Positions 20,951 to 33,128 of a DNA stretch of 64,000 nucleotides are shown here, in pieces; positions within the stretch are counted from its first letter, which is position 1, and each line of letters starts with the position of its first letter. The DNA comes from Daphnia carinata (taxonomy: Eukaryota > Arthropoda > Branchiopoda > Diplostraca > Daphniidae): contig NC_081338.1 in the NCBI RefSeq assembly GCF_022539665.2, positions 3,657,679 to 3,721,678 of the forward strand. The letters run 5' to 3'. The notes beneath the pieces are model-generated. The model made no database searches. It had not been told where the DNA came from and saw only the letters and a program-made list of their open reading frames with translations. The translations under genes were made by a program, and so were the position numbers.

Positions 20951-23900
20951 TTATGGATCCAGACTGTTATCGTTCTGTCTAGAGGTCATCTTTAAGTTTC
21001 GCCGGTGAGAGAAGCCTACATCGAACGACTTCTTTGATCGCTGACTCATAAAGGACACGATCCGTTCTAGTTTTCCATTAGCCAGTTGCACTGAGGACTT
21101 TAAATATGAAAAAAGTAGGCACCACAGATTAAAGACAATATTTCGTATGAGCTAAATGTGGCCAATTACTTGAGTAGAAACAATGCCGTTTCGGATAATC
21201 TGTGTTTCTGCCATGACCACTAAAAGATCCGGTAACAGACAAAGAACAACCAACAAGAAATGCAATAACCAAGCGGCGAGGGAAGACGAAGATACCATGT
21301 AAATCCACAACATGGCGTTACTCTCGACGAAATTACTGCGAATTGTTAAAATTATTATCCTGCTAGTGTAAATTATTAATTAATGGTTCCATACTAGTCA
21401 TAAGCGCAATAGAGGAGTACAATGGCTGAAAAGCCTAGAAGAACAGACACGGCTACGGATGCTGTGAATAAAAGAGTCCAGTGGCGTGACTCCAGCAGGA
21501 GCTGTTTACCAAATATAATTTTTAGCATTAGAAGAAAAATTTAACCTTATTCTAAGATGCTCTACCTTTAAATTCGTGACCCAGGCGACAACTTGACACA
21601 TAATAGTGCCAAATGTAACGAAATCCAGTGGTTGGCCTTTATAAACATCGTCACACTCGTAGTAGAATAGTAAATGTGTTCCGAAGTAAATAACGATTGC
21701 ATGCCACAGCGCTAAAGCAAAGAAATATTGAGCAATGAACTTAATTTCCTACGTAAGTTAATATAAACCTACCAAGGATGTTCCATTTAAGAAATTGAGT
21801 CCAGCTCATGCGGGCGTCCCCTGTTGTTGAACCATACAAGTGAAGATTGCTTAAAAGCTGCTGTTCTGTGAAATTTTGGTCCAAAACAGTGAACAGGAAC
21901 ACGGGCAAACCCGTGAAAGTAATATTGTACATAGTTAAGAGAAAACTATCGTAAACTGGCTACAAATCGGAAAAGAAAATTAGAGGGTCGTGAGCGGGCA
22001 CTTGATGCTTATGCCTAGAAGTATTAAACCTGTGTGGAGTAGGCACTGAATATGCAAAAGAAGACGACCGGTGTGTTAAACACGAGGTTCTTGTAGAAGA
22101 AATACATAGCCAATGAAGAGATACGCCAGTAATACCACTGACCATGAATAAATAAAACCCGGCGCAAATAATGGAAACGTGCAAAGGCGAAGTCTGCACA
22201 ACGAACAGCTTGTCTACCCTCTTTGCCCATTATACCTATGCAAGATGACGTTACAAATTCTGTAAATCTTCTATGCTCATCCGTAAATCGTTACCTAATC
22301 CAATATGAGCTTCTTGAATCATAGACACATCATTTGCTCCGTCTCCAATGGCCGCAGTGGTAGGCTTTTCTGGGAATTCTTTGACCAGTTTCACCACCTT
22401 TAATCAAGTTACGTACTAGTTGTAAGTTTGCGTTTTATTGCAATTGTGTGTAAATTTATACCTCGGCCTTTTGGATAGGCGACATCCGACAACACACGAC
22501 AGCTTCACAGTGCTTTGTCACGTCGGCTAAAAGAGCTCGATGATGAATCAATGCTATGGCAAGGCAATGGCCATCAACTACCATTCCATAATGGAGATCT
22601 TGTTCATTTCGTATAGTTTTCCTATCGCCAATAAATAATTCAAAAACACGCGTAAAGCACTTACGTATTACCAGGAAAATACTTAGTCTGAAGTAAAATT
22701 TCTTCTACTCTATCCGGTATGCTCAATTCGAAAATGTGCATACCGCGTTTGAAATGGCCACAAGAATGTGCTATGTTCACAGCAGTTTCTAATTTATCAC
22801 CAGTAAGCACCCATATCTATGAACGAAAACACGAATAGCATGACAGACTTTGATGGGAAAAAATAGCGTAATTACCTTAATTCCTGCAACTTTAAGAGAT
22901 TCTAAGGTTTCCTGCACTTCTTCTTGAAGTTGATCCTCTACTCCGGTTGCTCCCAATAACGTCAGATGTGCCTCAATAAAATCGAAAGATTTGGCCAGTT
23001 CCTCCTCTCTGTTTGTCATCGATTGGCTAGCAACTTCCAGTAAATGGTCGATTGCCTGGTATTCTTCTGAACTGAGATGACGCGATGCTATCGTCAATGT
23101 TCGCAGACCAAGCTAGAAGAAAGAAGTCATAACGATCACATTTAGGGAAAAGAGAAAGAAGTTAGGGCCACTTTGTTTTACTATTGCGTAGTCTTTTATG
23201 TGTTGTTCAGTTGCGGCTATTGATTCAGCCACACAATGAGGTAATACTGTACTTTCGGCGCCTTTACAAAGCAACCAAATAGAGTCGTCGGGAAACTGAA
23301 CTATCACCGACATTCGTTTTCGGTTTGAATCAAATTCAAGAACATGTAAACGGCGATATTTCCGTATTTCACCTTTGACAGAGATGGTGCAAACGCCGCC
23401 AATCTCTCCGCAATAAATTACTCCAAACCTAAGCAAATTATTCCACGACATTAATAATCCTAGAAATTGATTATTGAAAGATAGCTATTACTTCTGACAG
23501 GCTTCGATGAGTGCTTTCTCGTCTGGACTGGATGCTTGGTATTCGAAATCTCCTATGTCAGCAATGAAGGTTGGATTGTCATTTTCTAACTTGTTCTTTT
23601 GTTCGTTTTTGCTTTTACGAACACCGATTACGGTAGCTGTGTGACACAGGGCTAGTGTGATCAAGAATTGCTCCTCTGATGACTAGGACAATTTCATAAA
23701 TATAACGAAAAATAGCAAAAATGAAGCTTGATCAGATTTACCGAAAACTGTTCAACGTGTCGAAGGCCGTCTTCCAATTCAACCATAAGCATGCAATTTT
23801 TTTCGGTGTATTTTTTGCCCGCAATCGAGCACTGACGGAACTCCATGCAATTCTCTGTTAGCGTCCCAGTTTTATCTGTGAAAAGATACTGCACCTAAGA

Positions 23901-25968
23901 GACAAAACCTTCAGTTAGTTGTCAGCTAAATCATCGTAATCAAGTACTTGTCCCAGTTCTTCGTTCAAGTCAGACGTATTACAAATCGCAGGTTCATCAG
24001 TCGGCTCATGATAGAGATTAAGGTCCCATCCAAAAAATTGGCTGCTCGTGAATTTTTGCACTTCTAATGTTTAATAATAATGAGCTATCGCGCACAATTT
24101 TTAATAGATTTATGTACTTTACCTAAAGTAGTATACAACGAAATGGGGACGATGTAGCTGAAAATGACAAGAAAAGCTGATAGATCGGCCAACACACCAA
24201 CCAATGACACCGTTTCGTTCTCTCCTAGGTAAAGTGCGCCGTCTATATCGGAAAAATTATAGAATTACTTCCGTTCGAATTTCAAAAGGCACTGACGTAA
24301 CTGTACCTAAATTTGAGAGGAACAAATATTTCTGCATTGTACAAAGGGCTATTTCCAGCGCAAGAAGACCCATGAAAACCAAAAGATAGCGATTCATGCT
24401 CCTAAAAAGATAACAACAATTATATCTGTAAGCAGGCAATCTATTGGTTAGGCACCTTTCAACGGTCGAAAACTTATTGCTCGTTATAAGCGAGTTAAGG
24501 CCGAGTTTAGTTTGTTGGCCGGTGTACACGGCACACCCTAAATTCATTTAAGGGGCAAGCGACTAAAGTGAAAGAAACAATCATATTCAGTTAAGGAAAT
24601 GGTTGTAGTACCGTAGATAAATTCCGTGTCTTTGAGTTTGGCTCCTCGAAGTAAAAGGTTGTCAAGTCCCAAAGAAGCTTTCACGGAACTAATTGCGTTC
24701 AAAGAATCACATTGGTAAACGGTCAAAGTTCCTATAAACTGATATAGGTTCACTGTTGGTTGTTGACACTCAATGTTTCCTTTTAAATTATTCAATTTCT
24801 CTGGATCATCAAAATCTCGGGTTATTCTTGTGCTGATCTTAACCTAACAAGGCAATTCCATAAAACATATTATAACAGCAATCACATTTAAAGATTTTCA
24901 CGCACCTTGTAATTTGTTTCACCGTCTAGATTGGCCGTAGTCAAGTAACATTTTCCCTCCTTGTTGGAAGAAGATAGCAACACTAAATCGCATGGGAAAC
25001 TTTCCTCTTGTTTAATTCTTATAATATCGCCGACACGGATTTCTTTTGCTTTAACTTTCTAGAAAATTAAATTCAAGACGAACTTTTTGGCTTCCGAGAA
25101 AATGAATGTTTCAGTTCTTTTTATCTTATAATACTTGAATTGCTCCATTACGAACGACGTCGATTTTCTGCAAGTTAACTTCACGGTCTCTGACGTGTCG
25201 TAGAAAGTCTTCATAGCCTTGTTTTGCTCCCGTTATGACAACAACGAAAAGCAGCGGCAGCCAAGTTGTCCAAGGGCTGACGGGACTGTTGATCACGATC
25301 TTAAGATAAAAGGCAAAAACAATTACAAATTTAGCAAACAGCATTCTATGCGGTGATCCGCAAAGTTACCATGATGATGCCAATGAGAAGAAAATACGTA
25401 TTTGCTATACGACGAAATTGTTCGAATAAGTTCTTCGGTAAAAAGTTCACGATGGTGTATTTGGAGGAAATAACTTCATTGTCTGGATAATTCTGCTGAT
25501 CGTAATGGACCGGTGGTTCAACTCCATCCGGAATAGTATTCCCAATAAAGATAAACCTGTTTGGAATCTCATGCTTTGCGCCTTTTTTCTGGGGAAAAAA
25601 AATTTCAATTAACTAACATACTAGTCGAATATAGCGATGAAGATTTGTTCTGCCCCCAGAATTAATTGCCTTTAACGATACGAGCGTGTGTTTCGCTAGA
25701 TTTGCTGCTAGAAGCAGCAAAACGCGTATCCTTGTATTACAAAAAAAAAACAAAAAAAAACAAAACAATAGACGATGAAAGCCGGTAACGGTTTAGAATG
25801 AAATTTCTCGGCTATCTTCCAATATCCATTCTGTCTCACGGAACAGAATGGATCTTGAAGAAACAATTCCTTTTTTAAGCAACGATGTTGATTACGACAC
25901 CTCAAATATAAACAAACTCGAAGCTCAAAAGAAAACAATATTACCCAAAGTCGTCGAAAGCGTCCCAT
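20951..25968 (-). CDS. ATP11: Phospholipid-transporting P4-ATPase, class VI (ATP11-type), array copy 1
   Basis: Flips aminophospholipids to the cytosolic leaflet; the family works with a CDC50 subunit. Exons 5' to 3': 25968-25945, 25588-25370, 25299-25135, 25058-24906, 24843-24612, 24537-24456, 24401-24307, 24242-24123, 24063-23948, 23894-23742, 23682-23492, 23428-23182, 23112-22876, 22816-22665, 22621-22462, 22397-22295, 22235-22030, 21959-21773, 21711-21566, 21501-21395, 21335-21170, 21097-20951. Total 3,408 nt, 1,135 aa. Seen: [14 protein letters not shown] before TM1, DGET (~181), PISL in TM4 (~357), DKTGT with phospho-Asp ~409, CKGAES, and GDGAND (~800). The ATP11 class is indicated by IKQGYED-type (here AKQGYED) and SSPDEKAL wording. 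Exon 20 ends TA|G, so reading through would give a false stop; spliced to exon 21 it restores TM9-10. Downstream neighbour in the array of copies 2 and 3. Confidence 0.9.
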
Positions 25969-26813
25969 TATGTGTACACAAAACTCCGCTCTTTACTAAT
26001 GCCCAAAAAACTATGTAGGCTGGTTATCATAACAACCACTAGATATCTATGTTAAGCAATGATTTGTACACAAAGATAGTGTAATGCTGTTGCTATGGAT
26101 TTTATCACTTGTCGCTTTCATTTTACCCATCATTAGTAACTGAAAGTAAACACGATCTCAGGATCTAATGGAAGATGACCTAAGAAATGGATGTGGAAAT
26201 TCATAATTATTTGCTGATTTACTGTAGATCGTAAAAAATATGCAATAAAGCCCAGTGGGTTAATATATATCTATAGTATGTACTAGTATAACAAAAAATA
26301 TTTTTAATGTATTATGCAGAACCTTATGCTTATATTTATCATTAATCTTACCTGAGTGAATGGTAAGACTTGAGTTCACGACGCAAAAGACATGTAGTTG
26401 TTTGCGTGTGATGAACTTCGAACTCGCATGAGGTTGAGTAGCTTGGGCGGGCCATGATGAAATGCTGATTGCATACTAATTACTGAAGAAAAACTTAAAT
26501 TGAATCCTATGGTTTTCATTTATTGGAGCTTTCAACTTTAAACAGAAAATTTACGGTTCTACAGGCACAAATATATTCAACTTCTGCATACTAGCTTTCG
26601 CTCAGCTCGAACCCATGTTGTATATTACTCTAACCACCATAGCTATACAGCGATTCACGATTTCATGAATTGACCTGTGGTGGTCGTCTGCATTGGCCAT
26701 CTAGTGGTCACTGTTACGTAAATGATGACTTGGAGAGATCAACGATTATGACGGGAGAAGCTTGACTAGGATGGGCGATATCGACGGAGTCGAATAAACC
26801 TTTGATAGTTTCA

Positions 26814-29800
26814 TTAGACTTCAACAGGCCTGCATTTACATAGAAATAATTATTAATATTTTCTTTCTATTGTATACAGCTCATTGAATAAGCGAAACAG
26901 TAACAAACACAACTTGCGAACGAACGAAACAAAAGGAACGATCAACTTACCCTTCACAAGGTGTTTGTCCATTACTTTCAGGGCAAGTTTCGTGATGAAT
27001 TTGTAGATTACTGGCCCGACGGGCTTCATATGATGTTGTTTGGGGGCTTTCGGATGACGATGATCCACGTTTCTTTGAAATGACAAACTTACCGAGACGC
27101 GATTGTGACAACAGAGAGTATGTGCGGTTAAGTTTTTTCCTCACAATTTGACCAGGAGTGTGTCGCTAAGATATTAACGTACATGATTGATACAATATTT
27201 TGTTATATTTTAATTTTGAATTAAGCCATACCTTGTTAACCAAAACACCACCTCCCACCGAATAAGTTTCCCAGACAGCAGCAAGGAGATCCGGAAGGAG
27301 GGCGGTCACAATTGCAAAAAGCGTAAAGAGCCAAGCGGATCCAGTAGAGAGCACAGTTACGTAAACAAATAGCATCTGTTCATTAGCCAGCGCATTGCTA
27401 GATTTCAAAAAATAGATAAAAATATTAATTTTCATTTGGGGTTCTTCAATAATGCTTATACTTACAAAACAATTCCAGAATAAAGGAATGTAAGGCCTAT
27501 GAATCCGATTACGGATATCAGAATTGAAAAAATGAACAGTGCTGTCCAATAACGAGATTCAATAGCCAACTGCAAAAGCAAATATAGATAAAAATGACCT
27601 CAATAGAAATAGGCTATTGTGAAATACCTTTATGCTGACGACAAAGATGACGGCATGATATATTAACGTCCCAAAACTCCAATAGTCCAAAGTTATTCCG
27701 CTTTCGAAAAACGCTGGGTCTGATTGCCACAGAAGCAAACACCCAAAGTAAACGACAATCGCATGCCAAACTCCTGAAAAATGAAATATTCTTACCGTCT
27801 TCTATTCAAACTAAACAAACAAACCATGATAACAAAAAAATACCGTATAAGTTTCATTACCCAAAAAGTTCCATTTGAAAAATTGTCCCCAACTCATACG
27901 AGCATTTTTAGTAATGTCTTTATAAAGGTGTAGGTGTTCAAGAAGTTGTGGTGCTGTAAAATTTTGTTCGAATAAGCCGTAAATGAGAATCGGTAAAGAT
28001 GTAAAAAGAATATTGTAGAACGTTAGGAAGTACGAATCGTAAACCGGCTAAAAGAGCGAAAAAAGTAAGATTATTTAAAGTGGTTTACGTTACACAAGAA
28101 CCAAAAAATACTTGAGTAGAATAAGCGCTGTAGATGGTAAAGAAAACCACTGGCGTGATGAAGGCAATATTTTTGTAAAAAAAGTATTGTACGAGTGTAG
28201 ATACTCGCCAATAATACCAATGGCCATGAACGAGTAAAACTTTCCGGAGAAAACGAAATCGAGCGAAAGCAAAATCTGCACAACGAACTGCTTGGCGACC
28301 TTCTTTACCCATCAAACCTTTACTCGAATAAATTATAGTTCAGATGTTGTTTGCTTTCTCACGCCAAGAATGTGCATTACATACCTAAGCCAATGTGAGC
28401 TTCCTGAATCATTGAGACGTCGTTGGCTCCATCTCCAATAGCTGCAGTAATAGGCTTCCCAGGAAATCCTTTAACTAATTTTACTACCTTTAAAGAGAAA
28501 ATAACAAGTAATTAAGCTATTGAGTAACAGATAAATGGAATGAGAGAGCTAACTTCGGCTTTTTGGATGGGTGACATACGGCAACAAACGACAGCTTCAC
28601 ATTGTCTGGCTATACGACTGAAACTATCTCGGTGCAGCTTTAGAGCCACAGCTAAGCATTGGCCATCCACTACCATGCCAAAATTGCGACCTCTTGAATC
28701 GATTATCTGCTTTCTGTTAACAAACATAATAGTTTTAGGTATTGTGCAAATGCTTTTTTCAAATTCACATACTCAAGGTTTTCCAAGGTTTCTTCAGTTT
28801 TCTCTGGGTCACTCAGAATTAATAGTTCAGTGCCGCGTTTGAAATGCCCACACGAGTGGGCAATATTCACGGCAGTCTCCAATTTATCACCAGTCAATAC
28901 CCAAACCTACGAACAAGTTAATTGACATGTTGCAAGGATTATTTTACGTACATGTAACCACCTTGATTCCTGCGGCTCTGAGCGATTCTAGTGTTTCAGG
29001 GACGCCGTCTTGTAATTGATCTTCAACTCCTGTCGCTCCTAACAACGTCATATGTGATTCTATGAGGTCGCACACTTCAGACACTTTTTTCTCTCTATCG
29101 GTTAGAGACTGATGAGCTTGATCTAGTTGATAACTAATTTCTTCATAATCCTCTGAGGATAAAGGACGGACTGCAATCGCCAGTGTTCGCAATCCCATCT
29201 AGAAAATTATACGAAAGTTAGTTACATACATCAGGAAACACATTAAAGTGAATGAACCGCAACCATTGCATAGTCTTTGATGTGACTTTCAGTTTCGGAA
29301 ACCGGTCCAAAGTCACACCGAGGGAGGATTGCGCTTTCAGCGCCCTTACACAGAAGCCAGATGGAATCGTCTGGAAACTGGAGAATCACAGACATGCGTT
29401 TCCGATCAGAGTCGAACTCTAGCACGTTTAAACGACGATACAATCGTTCTTGGCCTTGAAACAGAACTTTACAGATATCGTTAGTCTCTCCGCAATAGAC
29501 CATATCCAATCTAAAAACCAAAGGATTAGTTAACATGATCGTTATAGGCCCAGTGAACAGTTTTAAGAAAATAAGATTAACCTTTGACACGCTTCGGCTA
29601 ATGCTTTCTCATCTGGACTGGATGCTTGATAATCATAATCACCTCTATGGAATTCAAAAGCCGTGTTTTCCATAGCAGGTACGCTTTCAATTGTACTTGC
29701 TCTTAGTTTTTTCTTGCGTTTGTTATTGCCCGTGATCGTGACGGTATGACAAAGGGCCAGAGTGATAAGAAAATCCTCAACTTCCGCCTAAAAGCAATCG

Positions 29801-32125
29801 TAGCTAGATTGAAATACAGGGAGGACGAATATCAGATAATTGTTTTTACCGAAAACTCTTCCACCCGTTCCAAATGAGTCGCACTGTTATCAGTCGCTCT
29901 CATCAAAACGGAGTCTTCCTCAATATATTTTGTACCCATAATGGAGCACTGGCGAAATTCCATACAGTTCTCGGTCAATGTCCCGGTCTTGTCAGTTAGC
30001 AGGTATTCCACCTGTTACAGGGTAAACCATTATTTGCATCTCAACCAGGTACAGGTAAAGACCATACTTGTCCTAGTTCTTCGTTAAGATCGGAGGTATT
30101 GCAAACGGCCCTTTCATCCGCAACGGGGCAGTAAAGGTCATCGTCCCACACAAAGAAAATGGTCCCCAAAAACTTTTGCATTTCTAAGAAAGATTAAATA
30201 TTTAATGGACTCCAAAAGGGCAAAAGTGTAACGAACGGACATGGCAAGCTGACAGACATACCAAGTGTTACGTAGAGTGAGATGGGAATGACATAGTTGA
30301 AAATGATAAGGAATGACGCAAGATCCTGCATGACTCCACCGAAAGATGTTGCTGGCAGTTCACCGAGATAAAATGCGTCAGCTAAAATTACAATATATAT
30401 TTAGGTATTCGTTCAATTGATAAAATCCTCAATCGGATGTTGTCTATGTTAGACTGTGACAACTTACCCAGATAAGGCTGCTTGGCGTATTTCTGTATCG
30501 TACACAGAGCAATTTCAAAAATCAAAAGAATCAGAAACGCGAGGAGAAAGTAATTCATACTCCTGCATATTTCGGAATCAAATTAATTGCGTGCCATGTC
30601 GAGAAAATATAGTTCCAATGAACGCACTTACTTTTCAACAGTGGAGAACTTGTTGTTGGTCAGCAACGAGTTGAGACCTAGTTTCGTATCTTGCCCAGTG
30701 TAAACGGCACATCCTAACATCACCAATTTGTTTTAAGATATATTTCACCAGCTATTGATTGAAAATAATTTGCATACCGTAGACGAAATCTGTATCTTTC
30801 AATCTGGCACCTCGTAGAAGAAGATTATCTAATCCTAAGGCCGCCATTCCTCCATCAGTGCCAGAACTTGCCAGGAGTTCTGAAGAATCCTCTGGAGCAA
30901 CTCTTGTCGAGTATACAGTCAAGGTGCCAACAAATTGGTAGAGGTTAACCGTCGGCTGTTGATATTGAATGTGCGCTCTTAATCGATCCATTTTTTCTGG
31001 ATCATTGAAATCGCGAGTCAACTTTGGACAAGTTTTCATCTAAATCCCCGACAATGATTACTAAACTTCTTTGCATATTATGGCTATTATATTCTACTTT
31101 ATAATTTGTTTCGCCGTCCAGGTTTGCCGTAGTCAGGTAGCACTTTCCCTCAGCGTACGATGATGCTAACAGCACTAAATCACAGGGAAAACTATCATCA
31201 TCTTCAATTCTGAGTACATCTCCTACGTGAATATCCTTGGCTTTCACTTTCTGAAAGAAAACGATCTCAATTACTGTGCCATTTTACTTGATCTGTGTAC
31301 AACTTACCTGTAACTCTCCGTTTCGTACTACATCAATCAATTGCTCGTTAACCTGCCGATCATTTCGGTGCCTTAAAAAATCCTCGTAACCTTGTTTAAT
31401 TGCCGTTACCACAACAACAAAGATCAAAGGAAGGATGCTTGTAATAGGACTAGTGGGGCTGTCGCTAACAATCTATTAATATTCAAATGGTAAACAAACG
31501 TAAATGGTCAAACGATAGGAATCCAGGAAATTGTGTTGATTTACCTGAATGATGGCGATGCACAGGAAATAGAAATTGGCGATACGACGGAACTGCTCAA
31601 ACAGATTCTTAGGCAGGAAGTTCAACGCTGTATACTTGGAGGAAACAATTTCATTATCGGAAAATTTCTGGCGGTCATAGTCGTCTGGTGGGCTTGCATT
31701 TTGTGGGACAGCGTTACCGACGAAGATAAACCTATTAGCCGCCGCGTTCCTTGTACTTTGCCTCTAAAAGCGGTTAACAGCAAGCAGAACATTTTAAATT
31801 CAATTTACATTCCAGACCATTTTCTCCAGCTGCGAGTGTTCTAGAATTTTACACATAAATAATGGAATCACTGCAACGGTAATGCATAAAAGATTAGGGC
31901 GGATGTGGTTTTGTAGAGTAGAGATACGGGACCCGGTTTAAATACGGTACAACTGATGTCTGTCACTCGGCACCAAACTTTTCTCCAAAATAGTTCATTA
32001 CCGTGTCGAAATAATTAATATTAAAAGCACGTTTCGAAGGCGATATTGTGAAAGCACATTATTAACGGTGGGATGCAACTAAGAAATAGCGCAAAACAAC
32101 TTACCCAACGACGAAAGGTTTCCAT
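26814..32125 (-). CDS. ATP11: Phospholipid-transporting P4-ATPase, class VI (ATP11-type), array copy 2
   Basis: Same role as copy 1. Exons: 32125-32105, 31763-31545, 31472-31308, 31250-31098, 31039-30778, 30713-30632, 30562-30468, 30381-30262, 30183-30068, 30011-29850, 29787-29582, 29510-29264, 29198-28962, 28906-28773, 28713-28554, 28487-28385, 28317-28112, 28047-27861, 27773-27628, 27569-27466, 27397-27232, 27165-26951, 26829-26814. Total 3,522 nt, 1,173 aa. Most exon lengths equal those of copy 1; only exons 1, 5, 10, 11, 14, 20 and the tail differ. Motifs: [16 protein letters not shown] (Asp ~418), CKGAES, GDGAND (~811). The first coding exon is only METFRRW. The cytosolic C-tail (exon 22) is Ser-rich, starting RHTPGQIV. 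The last 16-nt exon is the least certain part; the gene may instead end or splice differently near 26.8-26.95 kb. Confidence 0.9.
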
Positions 32126-33128
32126 CAGGTTCAACAAGTGTGGTGCGTGAAAAATTGCATGAACGCTGTGGGGACACTGACGACGTAAAGGGGCAGATTT
32201 GAACGATTCGAGCCTTTCGTAACGTTCTGTCGTTGGTTTATCATTGAAGAGTTCATCATCCGTCCTTATCTTATCTTTCCCGTATTGCGTCCAGGGTTAC
32301 CTGCATGCCAGTCAACTTTAATAGTTTTTAAATACGTAATGTAATTGGTTACCGGAGGGTCGCGGCAAAAATCAAAGCAGTATGTATTGATCGTTGTAAA
32401 AAGAATCTGCATTTTGCCCCGACAAAAAAAAAACTGTATAGATATATATATAGTACGTATAAAAAAAAAATAAAAAATAATAAGAAAGACACAATTTTTT
32501 ACTATTAGATAGGAAGCACACGTGGAATGACGAGAGCAGTTATTCAAGGCACAACCAATGGGGGGCAAACAAGGCCCAACGTTTTTGCTTTAACTTACCA
32601 AAACATAACTGGAACGAGAAATTAAGTTGGCTTACCGGCGGGACGACTAGCAGTAAACGCGCGATCGATGAACATCAACTTACACAATTCTTTGATCAGA
32701 TCGTTCAATCAATCACCGGACTAATCAGTGAAAAATGATTGTGCTTTTTTTTCTTTTCCTTTCAGGAATGATCATTCTCACAGATGATATGTCGTTGGGA
32801 AATATGCTTATTGCATTCGGAATGTGACCTTTTCCTGTGACTTTGAAAACGGCGAATGAACGTCAATGGTGGTGAATAACGGTGGAGAGTTGACGCAAGA
32901 CCGCGACAGGCGATCATCCAATGGAGCGGGTGTAGTACCACCAGTTGGACTCCACGACGTGGCCCAGGAAACCACTGTGACTGACGTTAGTGTCGATAGG
33001 TTGTGGTCGATTCGGCGTTGATACCTCTATAGTACACCACAAAAGAGGGAAGAAAGTGAAGGTTTTCGTTTTAATTTCCGACAGAAAACTGTGAAACGTG
33101 ATTTAAAAGCGCGATCGTAAAAGCGTGT
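32126..33128. other. Intergenic between flippase copies 2 and 3
   Basis: About 1.0 kb holding the likely promoter and 5' UTR of copy 2 and the 3' UTR of copy 3. No further exon could be placed. Confidence 0.5.

Noticed and set aside
21394-21501. Flippase copy 1 truncated by a stop after TM8
   Set aside because: The TAG straddles a GTATGG donor. An exon at 21,335-21,170 has the same length (166 nt) as in the other two copies and restores TM9-10, followed by a C-tail exon.
22665-22672. Donor at CCTG|GTAATAC for exon 14 of flippase copy 1
   Set aside because: It breaks the frame of the next exon. The GTAAGT seven bases on keeps phase and is the stronger site.
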